DNA from: Brevibacterium senegalense | Lineage (GTDB): Bacteria > Actinomycetota > Actinomycetes > Actinomycetales > Brevibacteriaceae | NCBI RefSeq assembly: GCF_000285835.1 | Contig: NZ_HE978601.1 | Coordinates: 255,827 to 319,826, forward strand | DNA length: 64,000 bases | Direction: 5' to 3' | Part shown: positions 27,444-35,876 of the stretch, one piece after another | How positions within the stretch are numbered: position 1 is the first letter of the stretch | Layout of the letters: each line of letters opens with the position of its first letter | Notes under the pieces: model-generated | The model's input: only the letters and a program-made list of their open reading frames with translations | Told to the model about the DNA's origin: nothing | Databases searched by the model: none | Position numbers and translations under genes: made by a program

Positions 27444-28301
27444 ATGATGAACATCGGAGAGTTCGCCGCCCTCACCGGGCTGAGCGTCAAGGCCCTGAGG
27501 CACTACGACGAACGCGGGATCCTGATTCCCGCCGCGGTCGACCCCGTCAACGGTTACCGGAAGTACGGAGAGGACCAGGTCCGCGCCGGCGTGACCCTCA
27601 AGACGCTGCGTGATGCGGGTGTCCCCGTCCCGGAGGCGGCGACAGCGGCGGGGTCGACCCCCAGCGACCCCGCCGCCGGTGCCGTGCCCATCGGGGCACT
27701 GGAAGCCCATCGCGCGAACGTGCTGGCCGCGCGGCTCGAGGAGGACCGGGCACACGCGCGAGCTGTGGCGATCGTGCAGTCGCTCACTCGTCCCGTCCAG
27801 ACCGTCGAACGTGTCAGACCCGCTCAGCCGTTCGTCGCGACCGCCTTGCAGGTCCCGATCGATCCCGCGACAGCTGAGCCCGGATCGTACGAGGACACGA
27901 ACGACGACGCCGAGCAGGCCACCCTCGACCTCATGCGGGCGCTCGCGGAGGACGGGATCGTGCCCTCCGGCCCCCTGTGGATCACGATGCGGGCGACCGA
28001 TCGGGAGACGGTCGACCTCCTCTGCTGTCTGCCGGTCCCCCACACCCTGCCTCCGGACTGGGGAGGGGACGGCGTCGAGGCCGGTGAGCTTCCAGCGCGA
28101 GTGGAGCTGTGCGCGGTATGGCCGGGCGACAGCGCAGAACTGCCGGAGGGCGTCATCCACCCGGCCATGGTCGCGCTGCTCGACGCCTACGCCCACCACG
28201 CCGGGACCACCGACATCCGCGATGTTCCGGACATCCGGCAGACGGCGACCGGAACCTCGGCCGAGGACTGGACGGTCGAGCTCGCCGTCACTCTGCGGTG
28301 A
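27444..28301 (+). CDS. MerR-family regulator with ligand-binding C-terminal domain
   Basis: A 285-residue regulator. The N-terminal winged helix reads MNIGEFAALTGLSVKALRHYDERGIL...GYRKYGEDQV, typical of MerR. Residues about 130-285 form a separate domain resembling GyrI/BmrR-like effector domains, suggesting a small-molecule (drug-like) signal. The linker is Ala-rich rather than the usual long dimerisation coiled coil. It starts at ATG 27444; a second ATG directly follows. The only downstream gene on the strand is the CoA-transferase, 97 bp away with its own ribosome-binding site. Confidence 0.85.
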   Translation: MMNIGEFAALTGLSVKALRHYDERGILIPAAVDPVNGYRKYGEDQVRAGVTLKTLRDAGVPVPEAATAAGSTPSDPAAGAVPIGALEAHRANVLAARLEEDRAHARAVAIVQSLTRPVQTVERVRPAQPFVATALQVPIDPATAEPGSYEDTNDDAEQATLDLMRALAEDGIVPSGPLWITMRATDRETVDLLCCLPVPHTLPPDWGGDGVEAGELPARVELCAVWPGDSAELPEGVIHPAMVALLDAYAHHAGTTDIRDVPDIRQTATGTSAEDWTVELAVTLR

Positions 28302-28398
28302 GACTCGGAAGCGTACGGTGGAACCACCCCGCGGGGCAGGGCCCCTGCCCCGCACCCACCACAACCGCACCCGTCCCGCACGGAATCGGAGGCATCGC

Positions 28399-29586
28399 GT
28401 GTCCAGCGCCCGCCCGCTCGAGGGCATCACCGTCATCAGCTGCGAGCAGGCCGTCGCGGCCCCGTTCGCCGCCCGCCAGCTCGCCGACCTGGGTGCCCGG
28501 GCCATCAAGATCGAACGACCCGGGGTTGGCGACTTCGCCCGCGGCTACGACACGACCGTCCAGGGGATGTCGAGCCACTTCGTGTGGATCAACCGGTCGA
28601 AGGAGAGCCTCACGCTCGACCTCAAGTCGCCGGAGGCGGCCGGCATCATGGACGAGCTCATCGACTCCGCGGACGTCTTCCTCCAGAACCTCGCGCCCGG
28701 TGCAGCTGAGCGCCTGGGCTTGGGTGCGGACCGGCTGCGTGAGCGCAATCCGCGCCTCATCCACGCGTCGGTCTCCGGCTACGGCGCGGACGGCCCGTAC
28801 ACCCCGATGAAGGCCTACGACGCCCTCGTCCAGGCGGAGGCAGGGCTCTTCTCCGTGACCGGCACGGAGGAGCACCCCGCGAAGACCGGGATCTCCACCG
28901 CGGACATCGCCGCCGGCATGTACGCGTTCTCCTCCATCCTCACCGCGCTCTACGACCGCGAGCGCACCGGCGAGGGCGCGACCCTGCAGATCAGCCTCTT
29001 CGACTCGCTCGTCGAGTGGATGGGCTTCCCCCTCTACTTCACCCGCTACGGCGGCACCCGTCCGGTCCGTGCCGGCACCTCGCACTCCGCGATCGCCCCC
29101 TACGGGACCTTCACGTGCGGCGACGGCACGGAGATCGTGCTCGCGATCCAGAACGAACGCGAATGGGAGCGCTTCTGCGCGGTGGCACTCCGTGATCCGG
29201 CGATCGCCGTCGACCCCCGCTTCGACAGCGCCCCGCAGCGCTTCGCCCACCGCGAGGAGCTGGAGACCGTCATCACGACCAAGCTGTCCGACCTCACCGG
29301 CGAGGAATGCCAGGCCCTGCTCCTCGAGGCCCAGGTCGCGCACGCGCGCCAGCGGGACATGACCGAGGTCGCACAGCACCCCCAGCTCCTCGCCCGCGAC
29401 CGCTGGCAGCCGGTCGACACCCCGGCCGGACCGATCGACATGCTCCTGCCGCCGGTGACCCACTCGGATGTCGACTACCGCATGGACCCGATCCCGGCCG
29501 TGGGCCAGCACTCGGATGCGCTGCTCACGGAGCTGGGACGGACGCCGGAGCAGATCGCGCAGCTGCGGGAGTCCGGCGCCGCCTGA
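28399..29586 (+). CDS. CaiB/BaiF (family III) CoA-transferase
   Basis: A 395-residue enzyme moving CoA between acyl-CoA and a carboxylic acid. It starts PLEGITVISCEQAVAAPFAARQLADLGARAIKIERPGVGDFARGYD, the family N-terminus. The catalytic Asp lies in MKAYDALVQAEAGLFSVTG (about residue 141), and GISTADIAAGMYAFSSILTALYDRERTGEG follows. Substrate not deducible. GTG at 28399 is preceded by GGAGG. No acyl-CoA dehydrogenase or other pathway gene is adjacent, so its pathway is open; the nearest CoA enzyme is the FadJ-like gene at 55.4 kb. Confidence 0.9.
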   Translation: MSSARPLEGITVISCEQAVAAPFAARQLADLGARAIKIERPGVGDFARGYDTTVQGMSSHFVWINRSKESLTLDLKSPEAAGIMDELIDSADVFLQNLAPGAAERLGLGADRLRERNPRLIHASVSGYGADGPYTPMKAYDALVQAEAGLFSVTGTEEHPAKTGISTADIAAGMYAFSSILTALYDRERTGEGATLQISLFDSLVEWMGFPLYFTRYGGTRPVRAGTSHSAIAPYGTFTCGDGTEIVLAIQNEREWERFCAVALRDPAIAVDPRFDSAPQRFAHREELETVITTKLSDLTGEECQALLLEAQVAHARQRDMTEVAQHPQLLARDRWQPVDTPAGPIDMLLPPVTHSDVDYRMDPIPAVGQHSDALLTELGRTPEQIAQLRESGAA

Positions 29587-29591
29587 GCACC

Positions 29592-30686
29592 TCACTCGAC
29601 TCGTGCGCGACCGCCGATCCCGTGTGCGTCGTACGACCCTCCGGTCTCGTCCGCCCCGCCCTCGAGCTCTTCCGTCTCGACGATCGTGAGCGGACCCGTC
29701 GCGGGGTCGGACAGCAGGACTGCACGGCGCTGGATGCGCTTCTCCTGCCGCACCTCGCCCCACTTGATGAAGACGACGCCCGCGACGATCCCGATACCGC
29801 CGTACATCTGGATCGTCGTGGGCAGCTCTGCGACGATCAGCCACGCGACGATGACGGAGAACGGCACCTCCGTGAGGTTGACGAACGACCCCACGGTCGC
29901 ACCGACCATCCGCAGTCCCAGGATGCCGGTCACGTAGGCGCCGGCGGTCATAAGGATGATGACGGCGATCGGCACGGACCAGTGGAAGTGCGCGGTCCCC
30001 AGCTGGACGTCCGAGGTCGCGAAGTCCGCCGGGATGACTCCCGTCAGCAGCACGACGGCGACAACGACCGTGCCGACGATCATCCCCAAACCCGTGAGCG
30101 CCACCGGCGGGATGTCGACCTCCACCTTCGCGGAGACGAGGAAGTAGCTGGCCAGGCACACTGCGGCACCCAGCGCGAAGACGACGCCCTGGAGGGAGAG
30201 CGCTCCACCGCCGGGGTCCAGCACCAGCAGGAGTCCCGCGAGGGAGACGGCCATGCCGATGAAGGTGACGGTCGCCGGGCGGATGCGGGTCGTCGCCCAC
30301 AGCCAGAACACGATGAGCAGCGGCGCGGTCATCTCCAGCAGGAGCGCCACGGACACGGCCAGGTGTTCGACCGCCAGGAAGTACAGCAGCTGCACGCCGG
30401 CCATCGACACGACCCCGTAGGACACGACGGTCCGCCATCCCCGCAGCACCTCCCGCCAGCGTCCGCGCAGCGACACGAGCGTGGGGACCAGCAGCACGAC
30501 CGCGCAGCCGGACAGCCGCAGCAGGACGACCGCGCCCGGCGACCAGTCCTCCGCGTACATCGCCTTGGCGAACGGGCCTGAGGCCGCGAAGAAGAACGCG
30601 GAGGCCAGCACCAGTCCGATGCCCAGGACGGTGCGATTCAGCGTCGCCGCCGGTGGGGTGTCCGTCCGCACTGCGGTGTCTGACAT
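29592..30686 (-). CDS. EamA/DMT-family exporter
   Basis: A 364-residue drug/metabolite transporter with ten membrane helices in two EamA repeats, the first ending in MSIAGLLLVLDPGGG-like sequence and the second in GGIGIVAGVVFIKWGE. The C-terminal 50 residues are cytoplasmic and acidic. It resembles RhaT/YdcZ-type amino-acid or metabolite exporters; substrate unknown. The ATG at 30686 has GAGAGGAG upstream. It is divergent from the CGNR regulator and shares its control region, so that regulator probably controls it. Confidence 0.88.
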   Translation of the reverse strand: MSDTAVRTDTPPAATLNRTVLGIGLVLASAFFFAASGPFAKAMYAEDWSPGAVVLLRLSGCAVVLLVPTLVSLRGRWREVLRGWRTVVSYGVVSMAGVQLLYFLAVEHLAVSVALLLEMTAPLLIVFWLWATTRIRPATVTFIGMAVSLAGLLLVLDPGGGALSLQGVVFALGAAVCLASYFLVSAKVEVDIPPVALTGLGMIVGTVVVAVVLLTGVIPADFATSDVQLGTAHFHWSVPIAVIILMTAGAYVTGILGLRMVGATVGSFVNLTEVPFSVIVAWLIVAELPTTIQMYGGIGIVAGVVFIKWGEVRQEKRIQRRAVLLSDPATGPLTIVETEELEGGADETGGSYDAHGIGGRARVE

Positions 30687-30769
30687 GCGCACTCCTCTCC
30701 CGCGCGTCGGCCCCGACGGTCGTCGCGCATCGGGGCGATCCCGGCTCCTGCGCGAGCGGGGACGCCTCC

Positions 30770-30842
30770 ATTGCACACAATCGCGTCGTCATGAGTCAAG
30801 TGCGAGATGGTCCTTACATTCGACGTCAATCCGTGGCACCAT
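30770..30842. promoter_or_regulatory. Divergent promoters of eamA and CGNR genes
   Basis: Minus strand: TTGACT (30799-30794), 18-bp spacer, TGCAAT (30775-30770) for the exporter. Plus strand: TTACAT (30814-30819), 17-bp spacer, CACCAT (30837-30842), seven bases before the regulator ATG. The two -35 boxes are 14 bp apart, so a protein bound between them could control both. Confidence 0.55.
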
Positions 30843-30849
30843 CGACGCC

Positions 30850-31428
30850 ATGTCGCTCTCCGTCCACACCCGGTCGATCCTCACGCTCATCACCCAGCTC
30901 GTGAACTCCGATCACGACGGGGAGACGCTGTCCACGCTGGCGGACGTGCGCACCTTCGCGATCGACCACTCCTTCTCACCGCCCATCCGGATCGGCGACA
31001 CGGACATTGACCACCTGCACGATCTGCGCGGCCGCCTGCGCGCGACCCTGGCGGATGCACCGGACGACCCCGCCGACGACGCACGGGCCGCCCGCGTAGC
31101 ACGCCTGGCCAACGAGCTCTTCACGGAGACGCGCGCCCTGCCTCAGCTGCGGAAGCACGACCACTGGGACTGGCACCTGCACGCCGTCCCCGATGAAGCG
31201 GGGATCGCGGAGCGCACAGCGGCGGACGTCGCCGTCGCACTGGCGGACGTCGTCCTGGACGGGGAGACCTCGCGCTTCGGCACCTGCGCGGCCACCGGGT
31301 GCGGCGCGCTCTTCGTCGACCTCTCGCGCAACCGGTCCAAGCGGTTCTGCGACCGCGGAAACTGCGCGAACCGCACGCACGTGGCGGCCTTCCGCGCGCG
31401 GATGGCCGACGACGGCCCCTCCGGCTGA
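30850..31428 (+). CDS. CGNR zinc-finger (ABATE-type) regulator, CANR variant
   Basis: A 192-residue protein with the N-terminal helical ABATE-like domain and a C-terminal zinc finger: CAATGCGALFVDLSRNRSKRFC then CANRTHVAAFRAR. The motif that names the family, CGNR, is CANR here, while all four cysteines are kept. CGNR proteins are thought to be transcription regulators binding DNA through the finger. The ATG at 30850 comes seven bases after CACCAT. It is divergent from the EamA exporter, its likely target. Confidence 0.88.
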   Translation: MSLSVHTRSILTLITQLVNSDHDGETLSTLADVRTFAIDHSFSPPIRIGDTDIDHLHDLRGRLRATLADAPDDPADDARAARVARLANELFTETRALPQLRKHDHWDWHLHAVPDEAGIAERTAADVAVALADVVLDGETSRFGTCAATGCGALFVDLSRNRSKRFCDRGNCANRTHVAAFRARMADDGPSG

Positions 31429-31468
31429 CGTCCCCGGATCCGTGCGCGCGGGTCGCTACCCTGAACGA

Positions 31469-33061
31469 ATGGCACTCCTGGTCTTCGCCGCAGCCCCCGC
31501 CCTCCTCCTCACCCTGGGGATCGTCCTGGCGATCGCCATCAGCCCCTGGTGGTGGGTTCTGGCAGCCGTGGGCCTGGCGCTGACCGTCATCGCGGTCGTC
31601 GATTTCCTCCAGCCCCGCAATTCGATCCTGCGGAACTTCCCGCTCCTGGGTCACGCGCGCTTCCTCCTGGAGGAGGTCCGCCCCATGATCCAGCAGTACT
31701 TCATCGAGCGGAACTGGGACGGCAAGCCCTTCGATCGGGATGTCCGCGCCCTCATCTACGACCGCTCGGAGGGCCGCCCGTCCGTCAAGAGCTTCGGCAC
31801 GGAGCTGGAGGTGCGCCAGCCCGGCTACGAGTTCCTCACCCACTCGATCGCGCCGGCACCCCTCGCCGCGGAGGAGCACCGCGTGCGCATCGGCGGCCCC
31901 GACTGCACGCAGCCGTACGACGCGAGCCTCTTCAACATCTCCTCCATGAGCTACGGCTCCCTCTCCGCCAACGCGGTCAAGGCGATGGGCGCGGGCGCCG
32001 CGAAGGGCGGATTCCTCCACGAGACCGGCGAAGGCGGGCTCACGCAGTTCCACCTGGACAGCGGCGCGGACATCGGCTGGGAGTTCGGCAGCGGCTACTT
32101 CGGCTGCCGCACCGCGGACGGGCGCTTCTCGCCGGAGGCCTTCCGGGAGAAGGCGCTCCTGCCGCAGATCAGACTCATCACCCTCAAGCTCTCGCAGGGG
32201 GCGAAGCCGGGGCTGGGCGGCGTCCTTCCGGCCCCCAAGGTCACGGAGGAGATCGCGCAGATCCGCGGGGTCCGCGCCTTCCAGGACTGCATCTCCCCAC
32301 CCGCGCACTCCGCCTTCTCCACGCCGCGCGAGCTCCTGGAGTTCATCGGCGAGCTCCGTCGCCTCTCCGACGGCAAGCCCGTGGGCTTCAAGCTGTGCGT
32401 GGGCACCCGCCGGGACGTGCTGGCCCTGTGCAAGGCGATGAGGGACACCGGCATCCGTCCGGACTTCATCATCGTCGACGGCGCGGAGGGCGGCACCGGC
32501 GCCGCGCCCCTGGAGTACCAGGACCACATGGGCACCCCGCTCACGGAGGGGCTCACCGTCCTCCACGAGGCCCTGGTGGGCGCGGGCCTGCGGGACGGCA
32601 TCCGGGTCGGCGCGGCGGGGAAGGTGGCCAGCGGCCACGACATCGTCCGCCGCCTCATCCAGGGCGCGGACTTCTGCCTGGCGGCCCGCCCCATGATGAT
32701 GGCGGTGGGCTGCATCCAGGCGCAGAAGTGCCACACGGACCACTGCCCCACCGGCATCGCGACGCAGGATCCCCGCTTCACGCGCGGCCTGGATCCCGTG
32801 TCGAAGGGCGAGCGCGTCTTCCGCTACCACCGCGCGACGGTCACGGAGGTCGCCCAGCTCATCGCGACCCTGGGCGCCCGCGGTCCCCACGAGCTGGACC
32901 GGTCCATGCTCATGCGCCGCATCTCGCAGACCCGGGTCGTGTCCTACGCGGAGCTGACCGACTGGCTGCGCCCCGGCCAGCTCCTGACCGACGCCCCCGC
33001 GCCCTGGACGCAGGACTGGGAGCGCGCTTCCGCGGACTCCTTCGCCGCTACCAGAGTGTGA
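31469..33061 (+). CDS. FMN-binding glutamate synthase (GltB-like) family protein
   Basis: A 530-residue protein with two N-terminal membrane segments (about residues 2-22 and 27-46) and then the alpha-subunit FMN/glutamate-synthase TIM barrel. Visible motifs are FNISSMSYGSLSANAVKAM, HETGEGGLTQFH, DFIIVDGAEGGTGAAPLEY and the Cys cluster CHTDHCPTGIATQDP near residue 420. It lacks the glutaminase domain and the C-terminal GXGXG domain of true GltB, so it probably does not make glutamate from glutamine. The reaction is unknown. TACCCT ends six bases before the ATG. No cognate small subunit is nearby. Confidence 0.88.
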   Translation: MALLVFAAAPALLLTLGIVLAIAISPWWWVLAAVGLALTVIAVVDFLQPRNSILRNFPLLGHARFLLEEVRPMIQQYFIERNWDGKPFDRDVRALIYDRSEGRPSVKSFGTELEVRQPGYEFLTHSIAPAPLAAEEHRVRIGGPDCTQPYDASLFNISSMSYGSLSANAVKAMGAGAAKGGFLHETGEGGLTQFHLDSGADIGWEFGSGYFGCRTADGRFSPEAFREKALLPQIRLITLKLSQGAKPGLGGVLPAPKVTEEIAQIRGVRAFQDCISPPAHSAFSTPRELLEFIGELRRLSDGKPVGFKLCVGTRRDVLALCKAMRDTGIRPDFIIVDGAEGGTGAAPLEYQDHMGTPLTEGLTVLHEALVGAGLRDGIRVGAAGKVASGHDIVRRLIQGADFCLAARPMMMAVGCIQAQKCHTDHCPTGIATQDPRFTRGLDPVSKGERVFRYHRATVTEVAQLIATLGARGPHELDRSMLMRRISQTRVVSYAELTDWLRPGQLLTDAPAPWTQDWERASADSFAATRV

Positions 33062-33127
33062 TGAGCCGCACAATCGCATTCAGGCGAGATCCAGGAGACT
33101 TCCAGACTTGATCGTCACACTTGATTC

Positions 33128-33892
33128 ATGACGACCTCGCATCAGAACCCGAACCCCGAATTCGAAGCGACCCTGCTCGTCGTGGACGACGAGCCCAACA
33201 TCCGCGAACTCCTCTCCACCAGCCTGCGCTTCGCGGGCTTCGACGTCCTCTCCGCCGCGAACGGCACGGACGCGCTGCGCATCGCGGAGCAGAAGGACCC
33301 CGACCTCCTCGTCCTCGACGTCATGCTCCCGGACATGGACGGCTTCGCGGTGACCCGTCGCCTGCGCCAGGCCGGCAAGCACATCCCCGTCGTGTTCCTC
33401 ACGGCCCGCGACGACACCTCGGACAAGATCACCGGCCTGACGGTGGGCGGCGACGACTACGTCACGAAGCCCTTCAGCCTCGAGGAGGTCGTCGCCCGCA
33501 TCCGCGCCGTGCTGCGCCGCACGCACAGCGCAGAGGAGGAGGAGTCGGCCGTCATCGAGGTGGGCGACCTGGAGCTGGACGACGACACGCACGAGGTCCG
33601 CCGCGGCGGCATCCTCATCGACCTGTCCCCCACGGAGTTCAAGCTGCTCCGCTACCTCATGCTGAACGCGAACCGCGTCCTGTCGAAGTCGCAGATCCTC
33701 GACCACGTGTGGGAGTACGATTTCGGCGGCGACACCGGCATCGTCGAGTCCTACATCTCCTACCTGCGTCGCAAGATCGACGTCGCCCCCACCCAGGACG
33801 AGGCCGGCAATCCGATCGAGCTGGACTGGACCCCCATGATCAAGACGAAGCGCGGCGTGGGCTACATGCTGCGGACCTCCGAGTCGAAGTGA
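33128..33892 (+). CDS. OmpR-family response regulator (MprA-like)
   Basis: A 254-residue regulator with receiver domain (Asp-Asp pocket at 20-21, phospho-acceptor Asp64, Lys114) and a winged-helix Trans_reg_C domain ending MIKTKRGVGYMLR. The DNA-binding part has a seven-residue insert (PTQDEAGNPIE) near the recognition wing. It is followed 40 bp later by its kinase and then by an HtrA-like protease, the same order as mycobacterial mprA-mprB-pepD, which senses envelope stress. Identity as MprA is by context and family, not by a unique motif. Confidence 0.9.
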   Translation: MTTSHQNPNPEFEATLLVVDDEPNIRELLSTSLRFAGFDVLSAANGTDALRIAEQKDPDLLVLDVMLPDMDGFAVTRRLRQAGKHIPVVFLTARDDTSDKITGLTVGGDDYVTKPFSLEEVVARIRAVLRRTHSAEEEESAVIEVGDLELDDDTHEVRRGGILIDLSPTEFKLLRYLMLNANRVLSKSQILDHVWEYDFGGDTGIVESYISYLRRKIDVAPTQDEAGNPIELDWTPMIKTKRGVGYMLRTSESK

Positions 33893-33932
33893 CCCCCGCC
33901 GCCCATCCGCGCGGGAGGGAGCACCGCCCCCT

Positions 33933-35876
33933 GTGAATCGCCACGTCAAGCGCCGCCGTCGTGTGCTGTGGGACGAGTGGTCCCTCACCGCGAAGCTCCT
34001 CACGATCATGATGACCCTCATGCTCGTGGTGCTGTCCGGGACGAGCGCATGGGTGCTGGAGAACCTGCGGTCCAGCCTCATCGACCGGACGGACGCGCAG
34101 CTGATCCAGGCCTCGGAGGCGCTCGCGATCCAGGCGGCGGAGACGGTCGTGACGCCGTCGCCGCTGGCCGGCACGGGTGACGTGTCGCCCACGGAGGAGT
34201 CGCTGCGGCAGCTGCTGCCGGGCACGTACTACGTCCAGTTCTACGACAGCGAGGGTTCGGAGGTCTACGCCCCCGTCTCCCCCGTCGAGGACAACAAGCC
34301 GCTGCTGCCGGTCATCGACGACCAGGCGGTCACCGCCCTGCGCGGGGCGCCCTTCACGACGGACGGCACCGCCTCGCAGTGGCGGGTGCGCGCGCTGCGG
34401 GTCGAGAACTCCCAGCTCATCGTCGCGATCGCGGTGCCGTTCGACCAGGACATCGACGCCGTGGGCGAGCGCGCCCGCAACACGGTGCTGGGCATCGGCA
34501 TGCTGGCGCTCGCGCTGGTGGCGGGGATCGGCTACTTCGCGATCACGAACACGTTCCGACCCCTGCACGACATCGAGAACACGGCCTCGAAGATCGCCGC
34601 CGGCGACCTGTCCCAACGCGTGCCCTCCTATCCGGCGGACACGGAGCTGGGCCGCTTGTCCGCCGCCCTCAACACGATGCTGGGCCACATCGAGGACTCC
34701 TTCGACGGCCGCAAGCGGTCGGAGAAGCGGATCCGTCAGTTCGTGTCCGATGCCTCGCATGAGCTGCGCACGCCGCTCGTGACGATCCGCGGCTACGCGG
34801 AGCTCTACCGCCAGGGCGCGATCACGGATCCGGACCAGGTGGGGCAGGCGATGCAGCGGATGGAGTCCGAGGCCAAGCGCATGACCGTCCTCGTCGAGGA
34901 CCTGGTCCAGCTGGCCCGCATGGACGAGCGCCGGCCCACGGAGATCGGCCCGGTCGACATGACCCAGCTGGTGCGCGACGGCGCGGCCGATGCCGTGGCC
35001 CAGGCGCCGGACCGGGACATCAGCTTCATCGGCCTGCACGGCGAGGATGCACCAGCCACTCCCACGATCCTGGGTGCGGAGGCCCGCCTGCGGCAGGTCA
35101 TCGTGAACCTGGCCGGCAATGCGGTCCGGCACACCCAGGAGGGCTCCGCGATCGAGTTCGCGGTGGGCACCGTGGGCGTGCCCGGCCAGACGTACGCCGC
35201 GCCCGCTCCCGCGCAGAGCGACCGCCCGGAGGAGAAGAAGGACCGGAAGAAGGACCGCCGCGGCTTCCCGCCCGTCCCCTCGTTCCTGCGGCTCCCCGCC
35301 CCCTGGTCCCAGAAACCCACCGCCGAGGCTGCCGCACCTGCCGCGGACACCGCACCGCCGGCTGCGGAGACTCCTGCCGCAGGGACCCCGCACGGGGCAC
35401 CGGCCGGACCCGTGACCCCGCCGCACGGCCAGGCACCCGTGAACGGGTGGGCGAGCGCGGCCTCGGCGACGGACGAGCACTCGCAGGCGATCGCGGTCGG
35501 CCAGGCGACCCACTCGAATCCGTTCGTGACCGGTCCGCTGGAACTGGGCGAGGACCTGTCCGAGTTCCCCTACGGCCGTGTGCGTTTCGAACTGCGCGAC
35601 CACGGCGAGGGCATCGCGCCGGAGCACGCGCATCGGATCTTCGAGCGCTTCTACCGGCTGGACGCCTCGCGGGGGCGCGACACCGGAGGCTCGGGCCTGG
35701 GGCTGTCGATCGTCAAGGCGATCGTCGAGTCCCATTCCGGGCGCATCAGCGTGCACCCCACCCCAGGAGGCGGCGCGACGTTCCGCGTCGACCTGCCCAT
35801 CCCCGGACCGGATTCGGTTCGCATGCCGGTCGCGCAGGCCGGCCCGCAGACCACCCCACGAAAGGACCAGTCATGA
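33933..35876 (+). CDS. Sensor histidine kinase (MprB-like) with an insert splitting the ATPase domain
   Basis: A 647-residue kinase: TM1 (about residues 18-42), extracytoplasmic sensor (43-183), TM2 (about 185-205), HAMP, H-box FVSDASHELRTP (phospho-His near 276), N-box VNLAGNAVRH (about 390-400). A Pro/Ala-rich, first strongly charged (EEKKDRKKDRR) stretch of about 130 residues follows (roughly 413-546). Only then come the D-box LRDHGEGIAPEH (about 553) and G-box GGSGLGLSIVK (about 586). Normally about 25-40 residues separate N- and D-boxes. GTG at 33933 is used. Its TGA overlaps the protease ATG (ATGA). Confidence 0.92.
   Translation: MNRHVKRRRRVLWDEWSLTAKLLTIMMTLMLVVLSGTSAWVLENLRSSLIDRTDAQLIQASEALAIQAAETVVTPSPLAGTGDVSPTEESLRQLLPGTYYVQFYDSEGSEVYAPVSPVEDNKPLLPVIDDQAVTALRGAPFTTDGTASQWRVRALRVENSQLIVAIAVPFDQDIDAVGERARNTVLGIGMLALALVAGIGYFAITNTFRPLHDIENTASKIAAGDLSQRVPSYPADTELGRLSAALNTMLGHIEDSFDGRKRSEKRIRQFVSDASHELRTPLVTIRGYAELYRQGAITDPDQVGQAMQRMESEAKRMTVLVEDLVQLARMDERRPTEIGPVDMTQLVRDGAADAVAQAPDRDISFIGLHGEDAPATPTILGAEARLRQVIVNLAGNAVRHTQEGSAIEFAVGTVGVPGQTYAAPAPAQSDRPEEKKDRKKDRRGFPPVPSFLRLPAPWSQKPTAEAAAPAADTAPPAAETPAAGTPHGAPAGPVTPPHGQAPVNGWASAASATDEHSQAIAVGQATHSNPFVTGPLELGEDLSEFPYGRVRFELRDHGEGIAPEHAHRIFERFYRLDASRGRDTGGSGLGLSIVKAIVESHSGRISVHPTPGGGATFRVDLPIPGPDSVRMPVAQAGPQTTPRKDQS

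Noticed and set aside
26010-30792. Minus-strand frames of 832 and 834 codons opposite XPB, merR and the CoA-transferase gene
   Set aside because: Products of high-GC codon bias; rich in Arg, Gly and Val, no domains, fully antisense to well-recognised genes.
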